Origin: Adiantum capillus-veneris | Lineage: Eukaryota; Streptophyta; Polypodiopsida; Polypodiales; Pteridaceae | Assembly: GCA_014529385.2 (NCBI GenBank) | Contig: CM043971.1 | Coordinates: forward strand, 60,590,709-60,654,708 | DNA length: 64,000 bases | Direction of reading: 5' to 3' | Shown here: positions 12,018 to 23,388 of the stretch, piece after piece | Layout of the letters: each line of letters opens with the position of its first letter | How positions within the stretch are numbered: the first letter of the stretch is position 1 | Program-made: the position numbers and the translations under genes | The notes under the pieces: generated by a model | What the model was told of the DNA's origin: nothing | Databases searched by the model: none | What the model saw: only the letters and a program-made list of their open reading frames with translations

Positions 12018-13100
12018 ATGGCTATGAATATTTTCGTCAACGGCTTTCCTTCTGGCCAGCGTTCTGTTCCTCCTTTCTAAGGTCAAGGTTTTCCAGGCTA
12101 GAAAGCAAAGATGTTGTTAATTCTTGAAGGCGATGAACTCTCCGATGTTGTTCTTGGAAATCGTGTTTGTCCGCCTCAGCCTGTTGATACGGATAATGAT
12201 AACGTGCTTATCACTGAAGGACCTATATTTGAAGATTGGAATGTTGCCTATACAGATTGGCAACGACGTGATAAAGCATCTCGTCGGTATATTCTTTCTG
12301 CTCTTACTGATTCCCTTTTGCTTGATATGTACGACTTCCCACGACGTATGGAAGTACCTTATTGCAAACTTTCAGAAGAAATCTGTCACAGAAATACTTT
12401 ATTTGAGAGGGTTTCTTAACAAGTTACAATATGAAGTTGGTACTGCCATGACGGGACATATTGAATCTTTCAAATCTATTATTAATCAACTTGCTGCTGC
12501 CGGTGATCCTGTTCCACAAAAGCAACTGATTACACTTCTCCTTGATACTGTGAAGGACTCTTCTTATGATAACATTATTACTATTCTCTCTAATAAAGAT
12601 GGTCTTGATTTCGACCAAGTCTTCATGTCTTTAATTGAATACTCTCAACGTCAAGAACGTCGTAATGCTAGTCATGATACAGCTATGATTTCACACGAGG
12701 AGACTGAGTCACAACAGATGGAACGGGCTTTTTATGCTCGAAGGCGTCCATTTCAACGAGGAAACCGCACAGGTGGCCGTCGCGGTAATATTTTCTCTCG
12801 TCTCAAATTTCTTAATAAGCAATGTTCTTACTGCAACAGAAATGGCCATACTGAAGATGATTGTTGGGCACGTCAATATGATGAAGAACACAATATTACC
12901 ACAAAACAACCACGTTTATCTAGAGACTCTTCTTCTTCTTCTTGTGAATATTGTGGACGATCTGATCATCCCACTCATATGTGCAATAAGCGTCGATTCG
13001 ACACAGATCGGAATAGAGCATATGCTATTGAACATCGAAAAAACATTGTACCAGAAACAAGCTGCGTCCTATGTTCAGTTGCTCCAGACAGAATACTTCA
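12018..13100 (+). pseudogene. copia A gag with two zinc knuckles
   Basis: The best start is ATG at 12018 (MAMNIFVNGFPSGQRS). The frame meets TAA at 12078 and TAG at 12099, continues (LEGDELSDVVLG ... ALTDSLLLDMYD), then needs a frameshift near 12325-12345 to continue as DVWKYLIANFQKKSVTEILY. The middle is the copia gag family (UBN2-like: about 12350-12660). Two CCHC knuckles follow at 12823-12864 (CSYCNRNGHTEDDC) and 12943-12984 (CEYCGRSDHPTHMC). Two knuckles are less common than one in copia gag. The 0.7 kb between the primer site and this start is untranslated leader. Confidence 0.85.
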
Positions 13101-14424
13101 TGTACACGATGGATCACTTTTTATTGTCGATTCTGGTGCTACAAGAAATATGACATATCAGTCTAAGTGGCTCCATAACTATCATCCATTGCCAGTTCAA
13201 CGTGTTGTTTATCTTGTTGATGATACTACTTGTCAAGTAAAGGGTATTGGAGACTTATACACCTTATCTTCTTCCACTCGAATTTTGCGAGGAGTATTAC
13301 ATGTACCAGATCTTCAACGTAATCTTCTTTCAGTTGCTAGACTTGTTGATCTTGGTCTGTTTGTTGGATTTGATCATACCAAATGCCGAATTGAGAAAGA
13401 TGGACAGACTATAGCCACTGCTCCTCAAAATGGTAATTTGTTTGCACTCTCTCTCAACGATGCTGTAGCAAATGTTGTCACTGCTCCAGGTGATCATGAT
13501 TGCAAAGTATGGCATCACCGTTTTGTTCATGCTGATTTCTCAAAACTCCTTGATCTTCAACGTCGTGATCTTGTTCATGGCATGGATCTTAAAGCCCATC
13601 CTCATATGGGAATTTGTGAATTTTGTGCTCTTGGGAAACACAATCGCAAACCCTTTCCTCTTTCAAATACAACTCATTCTCATGACATATTGGATCTTGT
13701 TCATACTGATATATGTGGACCTCTACCTTCTTCGAGATCACAATATCGCTACTCCATTAATTTCATTGATGATTTCTCAAGGTATATGACTGTATTTCTA
13801 TTTAGACAAAAATCTGAAGCCTTATCTGTTTTCAAAAAATTCCACAAGGCTACGGAACTTCAAACTGGTTGTCGCCTTAAGAAGCTTCGTAGTGACAATG
13901 GAGGCGAATATGTTTCTCGAGAGTTTGTGAGTTACTGTGCTGACAGTGGAATTCATCATGAACACACTATTCCATATTCGTCTCAATAGAACGGTGTTGC
14001 TGAACGAAAGAATCACACTATTCTCAATGCTGTAAGATGCATGTTGATTCATTCTGGCTTATCTCGTGTTTTTTGGGCTAAAGCTACTTTGACAGCAGTA
14101 TTTATTCAGAATCATCTTCCTACTACTGCACCCTCTGGTAAGATACCCATCACAGCATGGACAGGTGACATTCCTTCTGTATCTCATTTTCGAACCTTTG
14201 GATGTATTGCTTATATTCATGTTCCCAAAGAAACACGAACAAAGCTTGATGCTCGTGGTCTTAAAGTTATTTTTATTGGATATTCTGACACTTCCAAAGG
14301 CTACAAATTCTATGAACCTTCCTCCAAGAAAGTAATTGTGAATCGTGATGCTACTTTTAACGAACAGCTTATGGGAGGCTCATGGTCCATGGATGATTCT
14401 GATGATACTAAATCATTGCTTTAA
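13101..14424 (+). pseudogene. copia A protease and integrase
   Basis: The protease active site is IVDSGATRNMT (Asp at 13129). A GAG-pre-integrase HHCC region follows (WHHRFVHADF ... CEFCALGKH, about 13510-13640). The integrase core has Asp at 13708 (HTDICGP), Asp at 13894 (SDNGGEY) and Glu at 14002 (GVAERKN), with 35 residues between the last two. A TAG at 13987-13989 stands where the family has Gln (normally QQNGVAER), consistent with CAG to TAG. The frame is otherwise open to TAA at 14422. The post-core segment (FIGYSDTSKGYKFYEP) is typical of copia. Confidence 0.9.
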
Positions 14425-14907
14425 GCTTTTCCATTTCTTTCAGAAGATGAAACTCTTCCTATAGAGCAACTTTCCTCTTCACAACCATCCATTCCGAATG
14501 TTGCCAATGATGATATTGATATTTTTGTTGATCTGCCTATTGATTTTGAACATGGCTCATGTCATGTTTATGATGACGATATTGCTGATAATGCTTTTTC
14601 TACTCCTGAAGATCCCATTACTTATGATGAAGCTCTCTCTTCACCACAAAAGGATCAATGGCAAGAGGCTATGGAAGCAGAGTAGGATTCTCTTATCTCT
14701 AAAGGTACATGGATACTAACTGAATTACCTCCTGGTCGTACAGCTATTAAATGTAAGTGGGCATATAAGACAAAAGTAAAAGCAGATGGATCTTTTGACA
14801 AGTTCAAGGCGCGTTTAGTTGCAAAAGGTTACTCCCAAGTAGCTGGTGTTGATTATCAAGAGACTTTTTCACCAGTTGTTCGCATTACAAGTGTTCGAGT
14901 TTTATTG
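14425..14907 (+). pseudogene. copia A reverse transcriptase, catalytic core deleted
   Basis: The frame continues past the stop at 14422 with another TAG at 14683. RT N-terminal landmarks are clear: KWAYKTKVKADGSFDKFKAR, LVAKGYSQVAGVDY, QETFSPVVRITSVRVLLA. The sequence then jumps directly to NYLGQHLGCPSLKHWSAAKR, which belongs far downstream. The part containing FLNGDL-, YVDD- and RPDI-type motifs is absent, so an internal deletion removed the catalytic centre. Confidence 0.85.
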
Positions 14908-15537
14908 GCTAATTATCTTGGACAACATCTTGGATGTCCTTCTCTTAAGCATTGGTCTGCTGCAAAGCGTGTGTTGAAATACTTGAAAGGCACTACAAGT
15001 TTTGGTTTAGTCTATCGACGACAACTCACATCGGATTCTATGCAATCTCTTTCTCTTTTGGGTTACACAGATGCAGACTGGGCAAGCTCACATTTATCTA
15101 TGCGATCTACTAGTGGAAATTGCTTCTTTATAAATGGTTGTCTTGTTTCTTGGACTAGCAAGAAACAACGTTGTGTTGCAGTTTCTACGACTGAGTCAGA
15201 ATATGTTGCGGCATCACTTGCAGCTCGTGAGTTGATTTGGCTTCGACAAATGCTGGTTCATATTGGTCACTCTCCTCTTTCTAGCACACCCTTGCGGTGT
15301 GACAACCAAAGTGCTATTAGTCTTGCAAAAGACTATGTTCAACATAATAAGTCAAAGCACATTGCTGTACATTATCATTATGTTAGGTATGAAGTACACA
15401 AAGGAACCATTATGGTTGAACATTGTCCAAGTGACCAGATGATTGCAGACATTTTGACCAAAGGCCTCAACGAGTCACGTTTCATCCTCTTGCGCTCGGA
15501 GCTTGGAGTTGCTTCGACCTCACTCTTTCTAGATTAG
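14905..15537 (+). pseudogene. copia A RNase H
   Basis: About 210 open codons carry the copia RNase H signature: GYTDADWAS (first Asp), CVAVSTTESEYVAAS (Glu), LRCDNQSAISLA (Asp) and a final Asp in ADILTKGL. The domain itself is uninterrupted to TAG at 15535. It lacks the RT upstream that it would function with. Confidence 0.9.
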
Positions 15538-15776
15538 CTTCTTTGCTATTGTGATAGCTTTGTACATATGACATTGTAATCTTTTAGGTACCATGCACTA
15601 TGCACACTCCAGATTTGCACATTGTGATCTCGAAGTCACTTGAATATTTGTACATAGATGCACAATTCACTTTCACATCATCATCGCTGGTTCATAATTT
15701 CACATTGTATAGGGGCTTGGGTTTTTCCCTTGAACTCCCCAAGGGTTTTTTCATCCAAAGCTAGAGACCTTTTTTT

Positions 15777-15785
15777 GAGTGGGGG
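15777..15785 (+). other. polypurine tract of copia A
   Basis: GAGTGGGGG immediately precedes the 3' LTR, where plus-strand DNA synthesis is primed. Confidence 0.8.
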
Positions 15786-15928
15786 TGTTGGAGCTATATA
15801 TGGCTCACTCTACTCAACTTGGTCTCACCTATATATTTGTATCTTGTTCTCAATATGAATCAGTCTTTGAGAGCGTATATGGTGTGTCTCTTGTCTCGTC
15901 TCTCTCTCTTTCTCTCTACATCTCAACA
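15786..15928 (+). repeat. 3' LTR of copia A
   Basis: 143 bp, TG...CA, partner of 11150-11292. It is followed by TAATT. Confidence 0.95.
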
Positions 15929-15933
15929 TAATT

Positions 15934-16868
15934 TAGGAAATCAAACCTAACATTTGTTTGATTTTTTTCAAGAAAACACTAAAGCTCATCTAGTTGTCAC
16001 GTGTGAATACATTGCAAAGGTAGAGTTTTGTTCCTGGACAAGCACTCTTTGTGTAGACCTCTCTATTCAAAGTACTCTCTTTGTCTACCCATTTGTTCAA
16101 TGCTTCTTTCCCATCTTGCTTCACTTGTCTTCATCTTGCCTAGCCTAGTAGGCCTTCTCTAATTATAGCTCTGAGCTCTTCAGTAGCGTCGCTCAGCCCA
16201 TCATAGCCCACCTCCGCTTAGCTTTGCCTACCGTAGCTTACTCCCGCTAAACTTGGCCCCTGGCACCTCTCAAAATAGGTTCAACCTATAAGCCTAATCA
16301 TGATCTGTGGAAGGCCAGGCGATTTTAAAGTGTTTTTGGATCTTCTTTATTAGGCAAAATGTTTTAACATTCATGCCGGAGCCATCCAAGGGTGGATTGA
16401 AATCGGTGTGCAGAGTTTGGTGTTTGATCTTATTATCGTCGTTAGCTCATTTAGAAAACAAATGTTTGCCCTAAACCAGTCAGGCATGTGATCTTCCCTA
16501 CAGACAAACACACTACTTGCATGTAAACAAAATAATATGTGCTCCCCCCTTTGCACTTGATTTGCCCTCCCTCACTAGCTTGCCTCATGACATGCCCCCC
16601 TGCGTGGGGTTTGTGTGCCCTTGGATGGCTTCAATGAGAATCTTAAAAGATTTTGCCTAATGGAGAATATCCAAAAATACCTAGTGACATGACAACATTT
16701 GAGGATATTGAGCTTGGTCTATGGAAGGCCAACAAAGGGCATCGGACACGCAGATGATGTCGATGGGCATGGATGCCATGCAAGAGCTGTTGAAATAAAT
16801 AAATAAAATATTCCAGCTTCACGCCTCGTGATCCCAAAGATACGAGCACCCGTTCAAATCATCCTATC
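15934..16868. other. non-coding stretch, nothing recognised
   Basis: No convincing open frame, RNA or repeat structure. It continues the pre-insertion flank of copia A. Confidence 0.5.
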
Positions 16869-16873
16869 CCAAT

Positions 16874-16883
16874 CTATATAACA
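16874..16883 (+). promoter_or_regulatory. possible TATA box of a decayed transcription unit
   Basis: CTATATAACA lies about 140 bp upstream of an ATG (17016). It is followed by a pyrimidine-rich leader containing (TC)n at 16947-16974, a layout common in plant genes. There is no proof of transcription. Confidence 0.3.
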
Positions 16884-16945
16884 ACCCCCTGTATCCGGCT
16901 CCAATCATCTCGTCGCAATCCAATACACCTGCCTATGTGCGTGTG

Positions 16946-16946
<1 letters not shown>

Positions 16947-16974
<28 letters not shown>
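16947..16974. repeat. (TC)n microsatellite
   Basis: Fourteen uninterrupted TC units within the putative leader. Confidence 0.95.
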
Positions 16975-16977
<3 letters not shown>

Positions 16978-17015
16978 TTCTTTTTCGGTGTCCCACACAA
17001 ACACACACAGCCGTT

Positions 17016-17661
17016 ATGGATCCGGGACTTGGAACCCACGTCCATCGAAGAGCCCAAAACCCTGCATGGCGCTACCCCTTCATGCTGCTGCTATTCAACC
17101 AGCCCTTACTGCCCCAACTGATGCCGCAAATGTTCCTGCAACAAAATATGCTGCTCACGATACTGATATCGATGATGCCCCTGCAGTATTGCCATGTTCT
17201 TGTTCAGGCAGCCGACGTCCATACCGGCATGTTTTACTGTCTCGAGTTGCTCCACTGCATCTTACTGGCGCAGCCGCCTGTGAATGTGAAAGCTTTGTGT
17301 TTGGAGATGAGCTCTGTTTCTGTTGAGTCCCGTCTCTTTTTGGGCTGTGGTCGCCATTAGTTAGTTGATGAGCTGCTTGCTAGTCCTACCATGCGGCCGA
17401 AACTAGGCCAAGAATGTTGCCAATGTTGCCTGCACAACATCTGCAACCCAATCTACTGCAGCTCTTGCAAATTCTTCACATGCTGTCCACCCTACTACTG
17501 AAAAGCCAGAACAAGCCCTCGCTGACGCCAATGGTGCTGCTACAACACCTGATGCGGCCAATTTTGCATATGATGCCCGTGCAACCTTCATTTCTTCAGC
17601 CAGCACAGCAGCAAAAGCTGGAGACAACCTTGAAACCTGGTACGGCCATATACAACCTTGA
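17016..17661 (+). pseudogene. Ala-rich coding-like block, unknown
   Basis: A GC-richer block than its surroundings. From ATG 17016 one frame stays open to 17360. Another frame in the same area has a more protein-like, Ala-rich composition (ALTAPTDAANVPATKYAAHD), and a similar composition resumes at 17407-17661 in a third frame (ALADANGAATTPDAANFAYD). This looks like one low-complexity Ala/Thr/Asp-rich protein broken by frameshifts, but I do not recognise it. The opposite strand also has a 153-codon open frame, a shadow favoured by GC content. Confidence 0.3.
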
Positions 17662-17746
17662 TGAAGCGACCGATGCCACCACTCCCAATGAAGGCGATGC
17701 CAATTATGAAGATGAAGTTTTCCCTCCGCCTTATAAGCCTTGTCCT

Positions 17747-17799
17747 GTAAGCTGTCGAAACCAGTCCGCGCCGGCGCGGACTGGTTCCAGCAGTGTTCG
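17747..17799. repeat. palindromic repeat unit, copy 1
   Basis: A 53-bp unit with a perfect 28-bp palindrome at 17759-17786 (left half AACCAGTCCGCGCC, right half its exact reverse complement). The unit starts GTAAGCTGTCG and continues TTCCAGCAGTGTTC after the palindrome. An almost identical unit lies 128 bp downstream. Confidence 0.95.
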
Positions 17800-17874
17800 C
17801 ACAAGCCAAACAATTTTGCCGCAATTACAGGGACCCTCCAGCCGCCATGTGTCACCTCCACCATAACCTTGCGT

Positions 17875-17927
17875 GTAAGCTGTCGAAACCAGTCCGCGCC
17901 GGCGCGGACTGGTTCCAGCAGTGTTCA
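17875..17927. repeat. palindromic repeat unit, copy 2
   Basis: Direct repeat of 17747-17799. The perfect 28-bp palindrome is at 17887-17914, with the same GTAAGC start and TTCCAG after the palindrome. The DNA between the two copies is not palindromic. Confidence 0.95.
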
Positions 17928-17989
17928 CAAGCAGCTTTAATAGTTAAACTAATGATGCTTTTGGATTTTTTAAAAAAGGAAAAGTTATC

Positions 17990-18130
17990 AAAATACCCCT
18001 CTAATTTGAGGAAATTCTCAAAAAATACTCTTCCAATTTCAAACATTCCCAAAACACCCCCAATATTTTGTCACAAATTCCCAAAACACCCTTCAATTTT
18101 TCCAAAATTCCCAAAGTACCCCCGTCGTGA
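17990..18130. repeat. degenerate tandem repeat, about 30-34 bp period
   Basis: Four or so imperfect copies built around TTCCCAAAACACCC and CAATTTT. Copies are diverged, so the period varies. Confidence 0.65.
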
Positions 18131-19640
18131 GATTAAATTTCTTGAGAGGTGAAAAACTTTGTAGCTTTTCATAAGAAGACTGGCTGTCTATCAATACAAG
18201 ATGCTAAAGGTAGAATTTGGGTATGACGTTATGTAGGCTTTGGAGATGAATTTCTTCTTCTTAGACATAATTGCCCTTTTTGCAAGGTAATTTGTGACAG
18301 ATTACATGCTAAGCACTCAAAAACGGATCTAAATTGTCAAAAAAGAATAAATTGTCTAAATGGTCGATGGATGGTCATGCTAAGGTCTAGATGGTGGCAC
18401 ATGTGTATGCGACAAGTGTGTGGTGAAGGTTAGGCCATCAATTAATCGCCCAATTAATTATACCTTCACCAACATTAAGAGAATCTATGTTGATTCTTCT
18501 CCTCTTTTTATTTTCAAAAAGTGTACCACATACTCCCAAATAGTCTTCGTCAGCGCAGACACATTCTAGCTAGCAATGATGAGTGCTATTTCAAGGGGTT
18601 GCAAAGATCGTCATGCTATTTTGGGCCAAGATGAGAGCTGCCTCACTTGTAGAGAGCACAACTATTTTAACATTGTACTCACCATTGGAATTGCCTTATG
18701 AGAGCTTGTATAACTCAATTTTCAAAATCTCTCTAATTCACAAAAAACTTTATTGAAGGACTTGCTCGTATTTTTTCCTTGCTCAAAAAAACTCGCTCGC
18801 CAATTTGTAAGACTCACAAATTCTTTGCTAATCTCACCTTACTGTCCATCCCCTTGTTTCCTCGGGACAGTCAATTAGGAGAATCTTAGACTCACTTTCG
18901 AGCCTTTTAGTTTGAGAGAGGGAGTGGCGTTTGACCAATGAGGAAGAGGCTTATGCTATGTTGAAAAATAAATATTTTGGAGCAAAACTCGTTTAGGAAA
19001 AACGGAGAAAATAATATTTTTATTCTTCAAATTATACAATGTGACACTTTCAAAGCATAAATACCATAAGTTGTACTAACTCTGTATTGAAAAATTTCAA
19101 AAATTGCATTGAAGACTCTAGTAGCTACGTTCCTACCCAGATATTGCTTTGAGTAACTCTATTTTCCTCTCAAAACTGTCTTTCCTTTTTCATTTTTCGG
19201 CTAACTCTATCTACTGTGTGTTCTAGTGCACACCATGACTACCTCTCAAAGGCTTAGCACTACCATTGATTATGTTCTCATTTTTAAACGTTATAGTATA
19301 GATGAGTATGCATGGATAATATCTAGAATAACTATTGGAAATTGGGTACTATTGTAGACGACGAGGAGGAAGAGGAGGCAACACACTGATTTTGTGGAGG
19401 CTTTCATGGGACAAGCTAAAGATTTTAAAATTTGTGTAGAAAGCAAGCGGGTGAAAGAGGTCCTCATACAACATGCTTTCCAACATGTAGATTTAAGGTT
19501 GCAAACATATTCTCCTAGTTTTTCACGACATCGACCCAACTATAAGTTATTTTGAGCATGTCTGATTTTTTGCATGATCATTATGTTTACAAATTTAGGG
19601 CTAATATCATGTTTGGTATGTTGCAAATATTTATCCATCA
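18131..19640. other. AT-rich stretch, nothing recognised
   Basis: No long open frame or structured repeat. Confidence 0.5.
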
Positions 19641-19646
19641 AACAGG

Positions 19647-20093
19647 ATGGATTGGCAATCAATTGAGAGCATAGTTAGTATTTTTTACCATTTCCATGCA
19701 TTTATTGGTGAGCAAATGTATCGAGGAAGACAACATAGGAGCTTGCAAATAATGGATTTTTTTTTGAATGATATGTCATATTTGGAGCCCAAAAAATCCT
19801 TTGGATGGGTTCGTGTAACTCCTTTGCCACTTCCATCCTTTGTTGATAGCAAGGATTAATCTTTGCCAGCTTCCCAAACTAGTGAAAGCTTCATTAATAA
19901 GTCATTTCAAGATATACAAAATTCCCTCAAGTATTATATTGCTACAAAGATTGTTAGGCTCACTCTATTTATGCCTGTTGAAGTGTTTGTAAATTTCTTC
20001 TTTGATGAGGAAATAAGAATTACCACAACAATGTTCATTTGCAAATCTAAGAGCTGTTTAGACTTTTTAGATGATAATTGGGATAGGAAATAG
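19647..20093 (+). pseudogene. decayed open frame, unknown
   Basis: One frame is open for about 148 codons, interrupted only by TAA at 19857. It begins near MDWQSIESIVSIFYHFH and includes SLKYYIATKIVRLTLFMPVE. I do not recognise the family and the composition is AT-biased, so it may be chance. Confidence 0.25.
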
Positions 20094-23000
20094 TCACATG
20101 GTAAAATTTGTATCTTGCAAAAGAAGTCCATAATTTGCAAGTACATTATAAGCTCTCAAAATTTCATAGTGTCATTTTGCTATTTTAGATATCATCTTCT
20201 TAGTGGGAAACTTATTCCACTCAACCAAGATATAGAGTCTAACTTTAAGAACAAACCTTGAAATGAATCCAAAGGAGAATATTTTGTGAAAAAGGTCTAC
20301 CTATGAGAGACCAAACCATTTCAAAAGAGAAAAATATTCAAATCATGCTTAATATAGAAGATGAACAGGGGATTCCACCCCTTGTGGATGATTGGCCAGT
20401 GCTATTAAAAGGTAAGGGGTGCTAACAATGCAAGTCAAATCATACGTCTAGACCATCCTCCAATGGAAGTATCAACATGGAGGTGAGTCCTACTTATATG
20501 TACATACGAGTTGGACTCCAAAACAGGATTTGGATACCAAATCATCGGTCTCTACTAATACAAGGTTATCATCATGGCTCAAATAAGATACACCCATTTG
20601 GATGTAGATTGCTTTAGACCACAATTGCCTACAAACGGAAGATTGTATCTTGGGAGAATGTGGTAGCTGATGCATATATTCCTCATTTTTGGAGCAGTTA
20701 TTTGAGCCATTTGGTAGGATAGATATATTGGCTACCTTGGATTATGTCGAAACAAATCTAGGCAAACCAACTTCTATGACAAAGAAAGAAAGAAATTCAT
20801 AACCAAACAAATAATTTCATTTGTAAAAATGATTGAAATCAAAGTAGAAAGGGATGTCATTGCTATAGATATCACCAATAAAACAATGAAGGATGTAGAC
20901 GCTGGGAACAATTCCTAGATGAAAATTTAGACTGGTGGTGGCTGAACTAGTAATTACCAACCTTATTAATATCGTAACTACACAATGCATAGTTAGTTGG
21001 AGGCCCAATTTGATAGTTATCATCAGCTATTAAGCTCAAAGAAGTCATTTCGCTCATGCTATTGTACTTCATTCCAATTTTACTGATCCAAATACACAAT
21101 CCAGTTCTAGTTCTAATTATCATTCCCACTGTAGTTATCATTTTCATTTTAGTATCATTGTCTCTAGTTGATTTGTTGTCTAAAGTCTGTTATTGAAAGA
21201 GACCAACTCATTCCATTTTGGTGATCATGGTGGTGAGGTGAATTGCTCTTGAAAGTGAATCACTCTCCTAGTTGAGTTTGTGGAGTGAGCCGGATTCAAC
21301 AATGTCAAGCACTAAAATGCGACATGGAAGGATAATTCCCAAGAGACTTACTGAAGTTTAGGATTAGGAGACTTATTAAAGTTCAAGATCCTCTTCTTGA
21401 TCCTAAAATAGATTATGGATATGATGTGTTTCAATTCAAAAGACATCAACCTGTAGGAATTGATAGGTGTTGTAGGTCAAATTGATATTGGAGAATATCT
21501 TAGTGCATAGTTCAAAATGAACAAAGGATGGGGACAAGTATTGATGAAGAATTTCTTCAAAAGTGGACTATCTTTTGTCTAAATATTTAAAAAAAATCAA
21601 GTATTTTCATTCTAAATATCACTCAAAGTACCATTGCTCAACAAAATATACTAAATGGAGATTCCTTCAAAGTCATTATGCTTGTACAATGAAGATCTCT
21701 TGGCAATATTGAAAGTTGTAAAAAATGGTGGCAATAATCTCTGATCCAGAATATTAGACCACAAAAAAATGTGAGATCATTTTTAGAAGAAGGATCACAA
21801 GGTTTTAAATCCTAAGGATTGTAAATATTTAATTCTTCAAAGTTTGGTGGACATTCAGATATAAGTCAATGACCAATGGGATGAAGATATCTAGGTCAAA
21901 ATGGAGTTTTCCAAATCATCTAAATCATTGATGGATTCCAATTCTCAACATCAAAATCAAAATGGTCAAAAAACACACAATAATCACTAGTATTACCTTG
22001 GAAAAGGAATACATTGACAATAAGAACATGGATTTTTTTCTAGTTCAGTTAAGGCCTAGCAAGTCTGACATCGATATGGAATTGTATGTTCCAAGGAAGG
22101 ATGATGTTTCTCAAGGAACTACCAGGATCACAACACTACTCTCATGTTGTATGATGGAGGATACACCAATTCCACAGCTGAGGGTAGTTTCTGAGTAAAT
22201 TGAAATACTCATTACAGATCAGGAGGTGATGATGATCCATAAGGAAGGGAATGTACTTGTCACAGGTGAGGGAAAAATGGTGCAAAACTAGTGCAATTAA
22301 GAAGTAGGTAGTTGTGAAGGAGGGCTACTGAATGAGACTCATGTGCCTAAGGTTTGATGATAAGACATGAGAAATCTAATGGTCAAGAGTGCACAAAGCG
22401 TCAGGATCTGGTAAAACAAAAGTACCATGTATTCCAATAGTGGTTCAAAAGGGAGTAGTGATGAACAAAATGTCAAAGGGTGTAAGGAGATTCATCTGGA
22501 TGTTATCAGGGTAAATGCACTCAAGGACCAAGTAGCTAATGTTAAAGATTTTTTGAGAGCACTAGTTGGAAGGACGGCGTTTGAAAATCTCCACAACACA
22601 ATGACTAGGAAATCACACATTAGAATAGTGATAACAAAAATAATTGAGATCTAGATTGGGTTAACTTGGTCAATGATCTAGAGTGGTGTTAGATACAATC
22701 TCAAATTCAAATGAGGCTATGAATGTGTTATACATTAGAGTAATGGAAGAGAGGGTACCGACTGTCTAGGAACCAAAACCAATAGACTGTTTGGGTATGG
22801 TTCCAACTCAGGCTCAGACTTCAAAGTATCTAGTTGAGCTTGAAACACATAATGGTTACTGGCCAGATATAAATAACCAAATCACTAAGAGAATCTTGTT
22901 AGCAATGGTTATAAGGGGTCAACTACTACACAAACACCACATCACAAGCAGTGAGAGAGAGATATGACATATCCACATGGTAGAGGTAGTGGGGAGACCC

Positions 23001-23388
23001 GGGTCTAACAAATCAATACCTTAAAGTAGTGTCAGATTCCAGTTTTTAAATAAGATGCAAGTTTGACAAAGAGAGAGCAAGAGACAGGGCCGGAGGTGTT
23101 TAGGGACCTTTATATACAACTAAACTATTGAATGTTTTTTTCCTTGCAAATGTCTTTGATGATTTGCGTTTATAACAATCATGTCTGACTCTGCTCGGTT
23201 TTATGATTGCTCGAAGTTTGAAATTCCCCTCTTGGATTCCACTCTAACTTTTACATCAAAAGCATATATCTTGAATTCCACTAGAACTTTTTCATCAAAA
23301 GCACATGTGTGAATTGTTGCAATACTAATTTACCACTTAAGATGTTAGCCTAAGATAGCATTCTTGTGGAGCACGAAGATGCTCCAGG
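20094..23388. other. AT-rich stretch with broken coding-like fragments
   Basis: Several short frames (for example 21962-22198 and around 21390-21560, reading DPLLDPKIDYGYDVFQFKRH) hint at very old protein-coding DNA, possibly an ancient retroelement. Nothing is assignable. Confidence 0.35.

Larger units (their letters stand above)
11150..15928 (+). mobile_element. Ty1/copia retrotransposon A (complete structure)
   Basis: A 4779-bp element bounded by 143-bp LTRs that start TGTTGGAGC and end CTCAACA. It is flanked by a perfect 5-bp target duplication, TAATT (11145-11149 and 15929-15933). A plant initiator-Met primer site follows the 5' LTR and a G-rich tract precedes the 3' LTR. The LTRs differ at 5 of 143 positions by eye, so the insertion is not very recent. 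The coding region has the order gag, protease, integrase, RT, RNase H, which is diagnostic of copia. It carries stops, a frameshift and a large RT deletion, so it is non-autonomous now. LTRs this short are at the low end for copia. Confidence 0.95.

Noticed and set aside
17403..17864. 153-codon minus-strand open frame as a gene.
   Set aside because: It overlaps the palindromic repeat, has no recognisable domain, and GC-rich DNA readily gives such shadow frames.
17747..17927. The palindromic units as real 44-bp introns.
   Set aside because: Far shorter than functional plant introns, and the flanks do not join into a clear reading frame. Kept only as an observation.
20480..22200. Possible endogenous caulimovirus remnant.
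   Set aside because: A few fragments gave a vague impression of such polyproteins, but no diagnostic motif (RT YxDD, zinc knuckle or protease) could be found.
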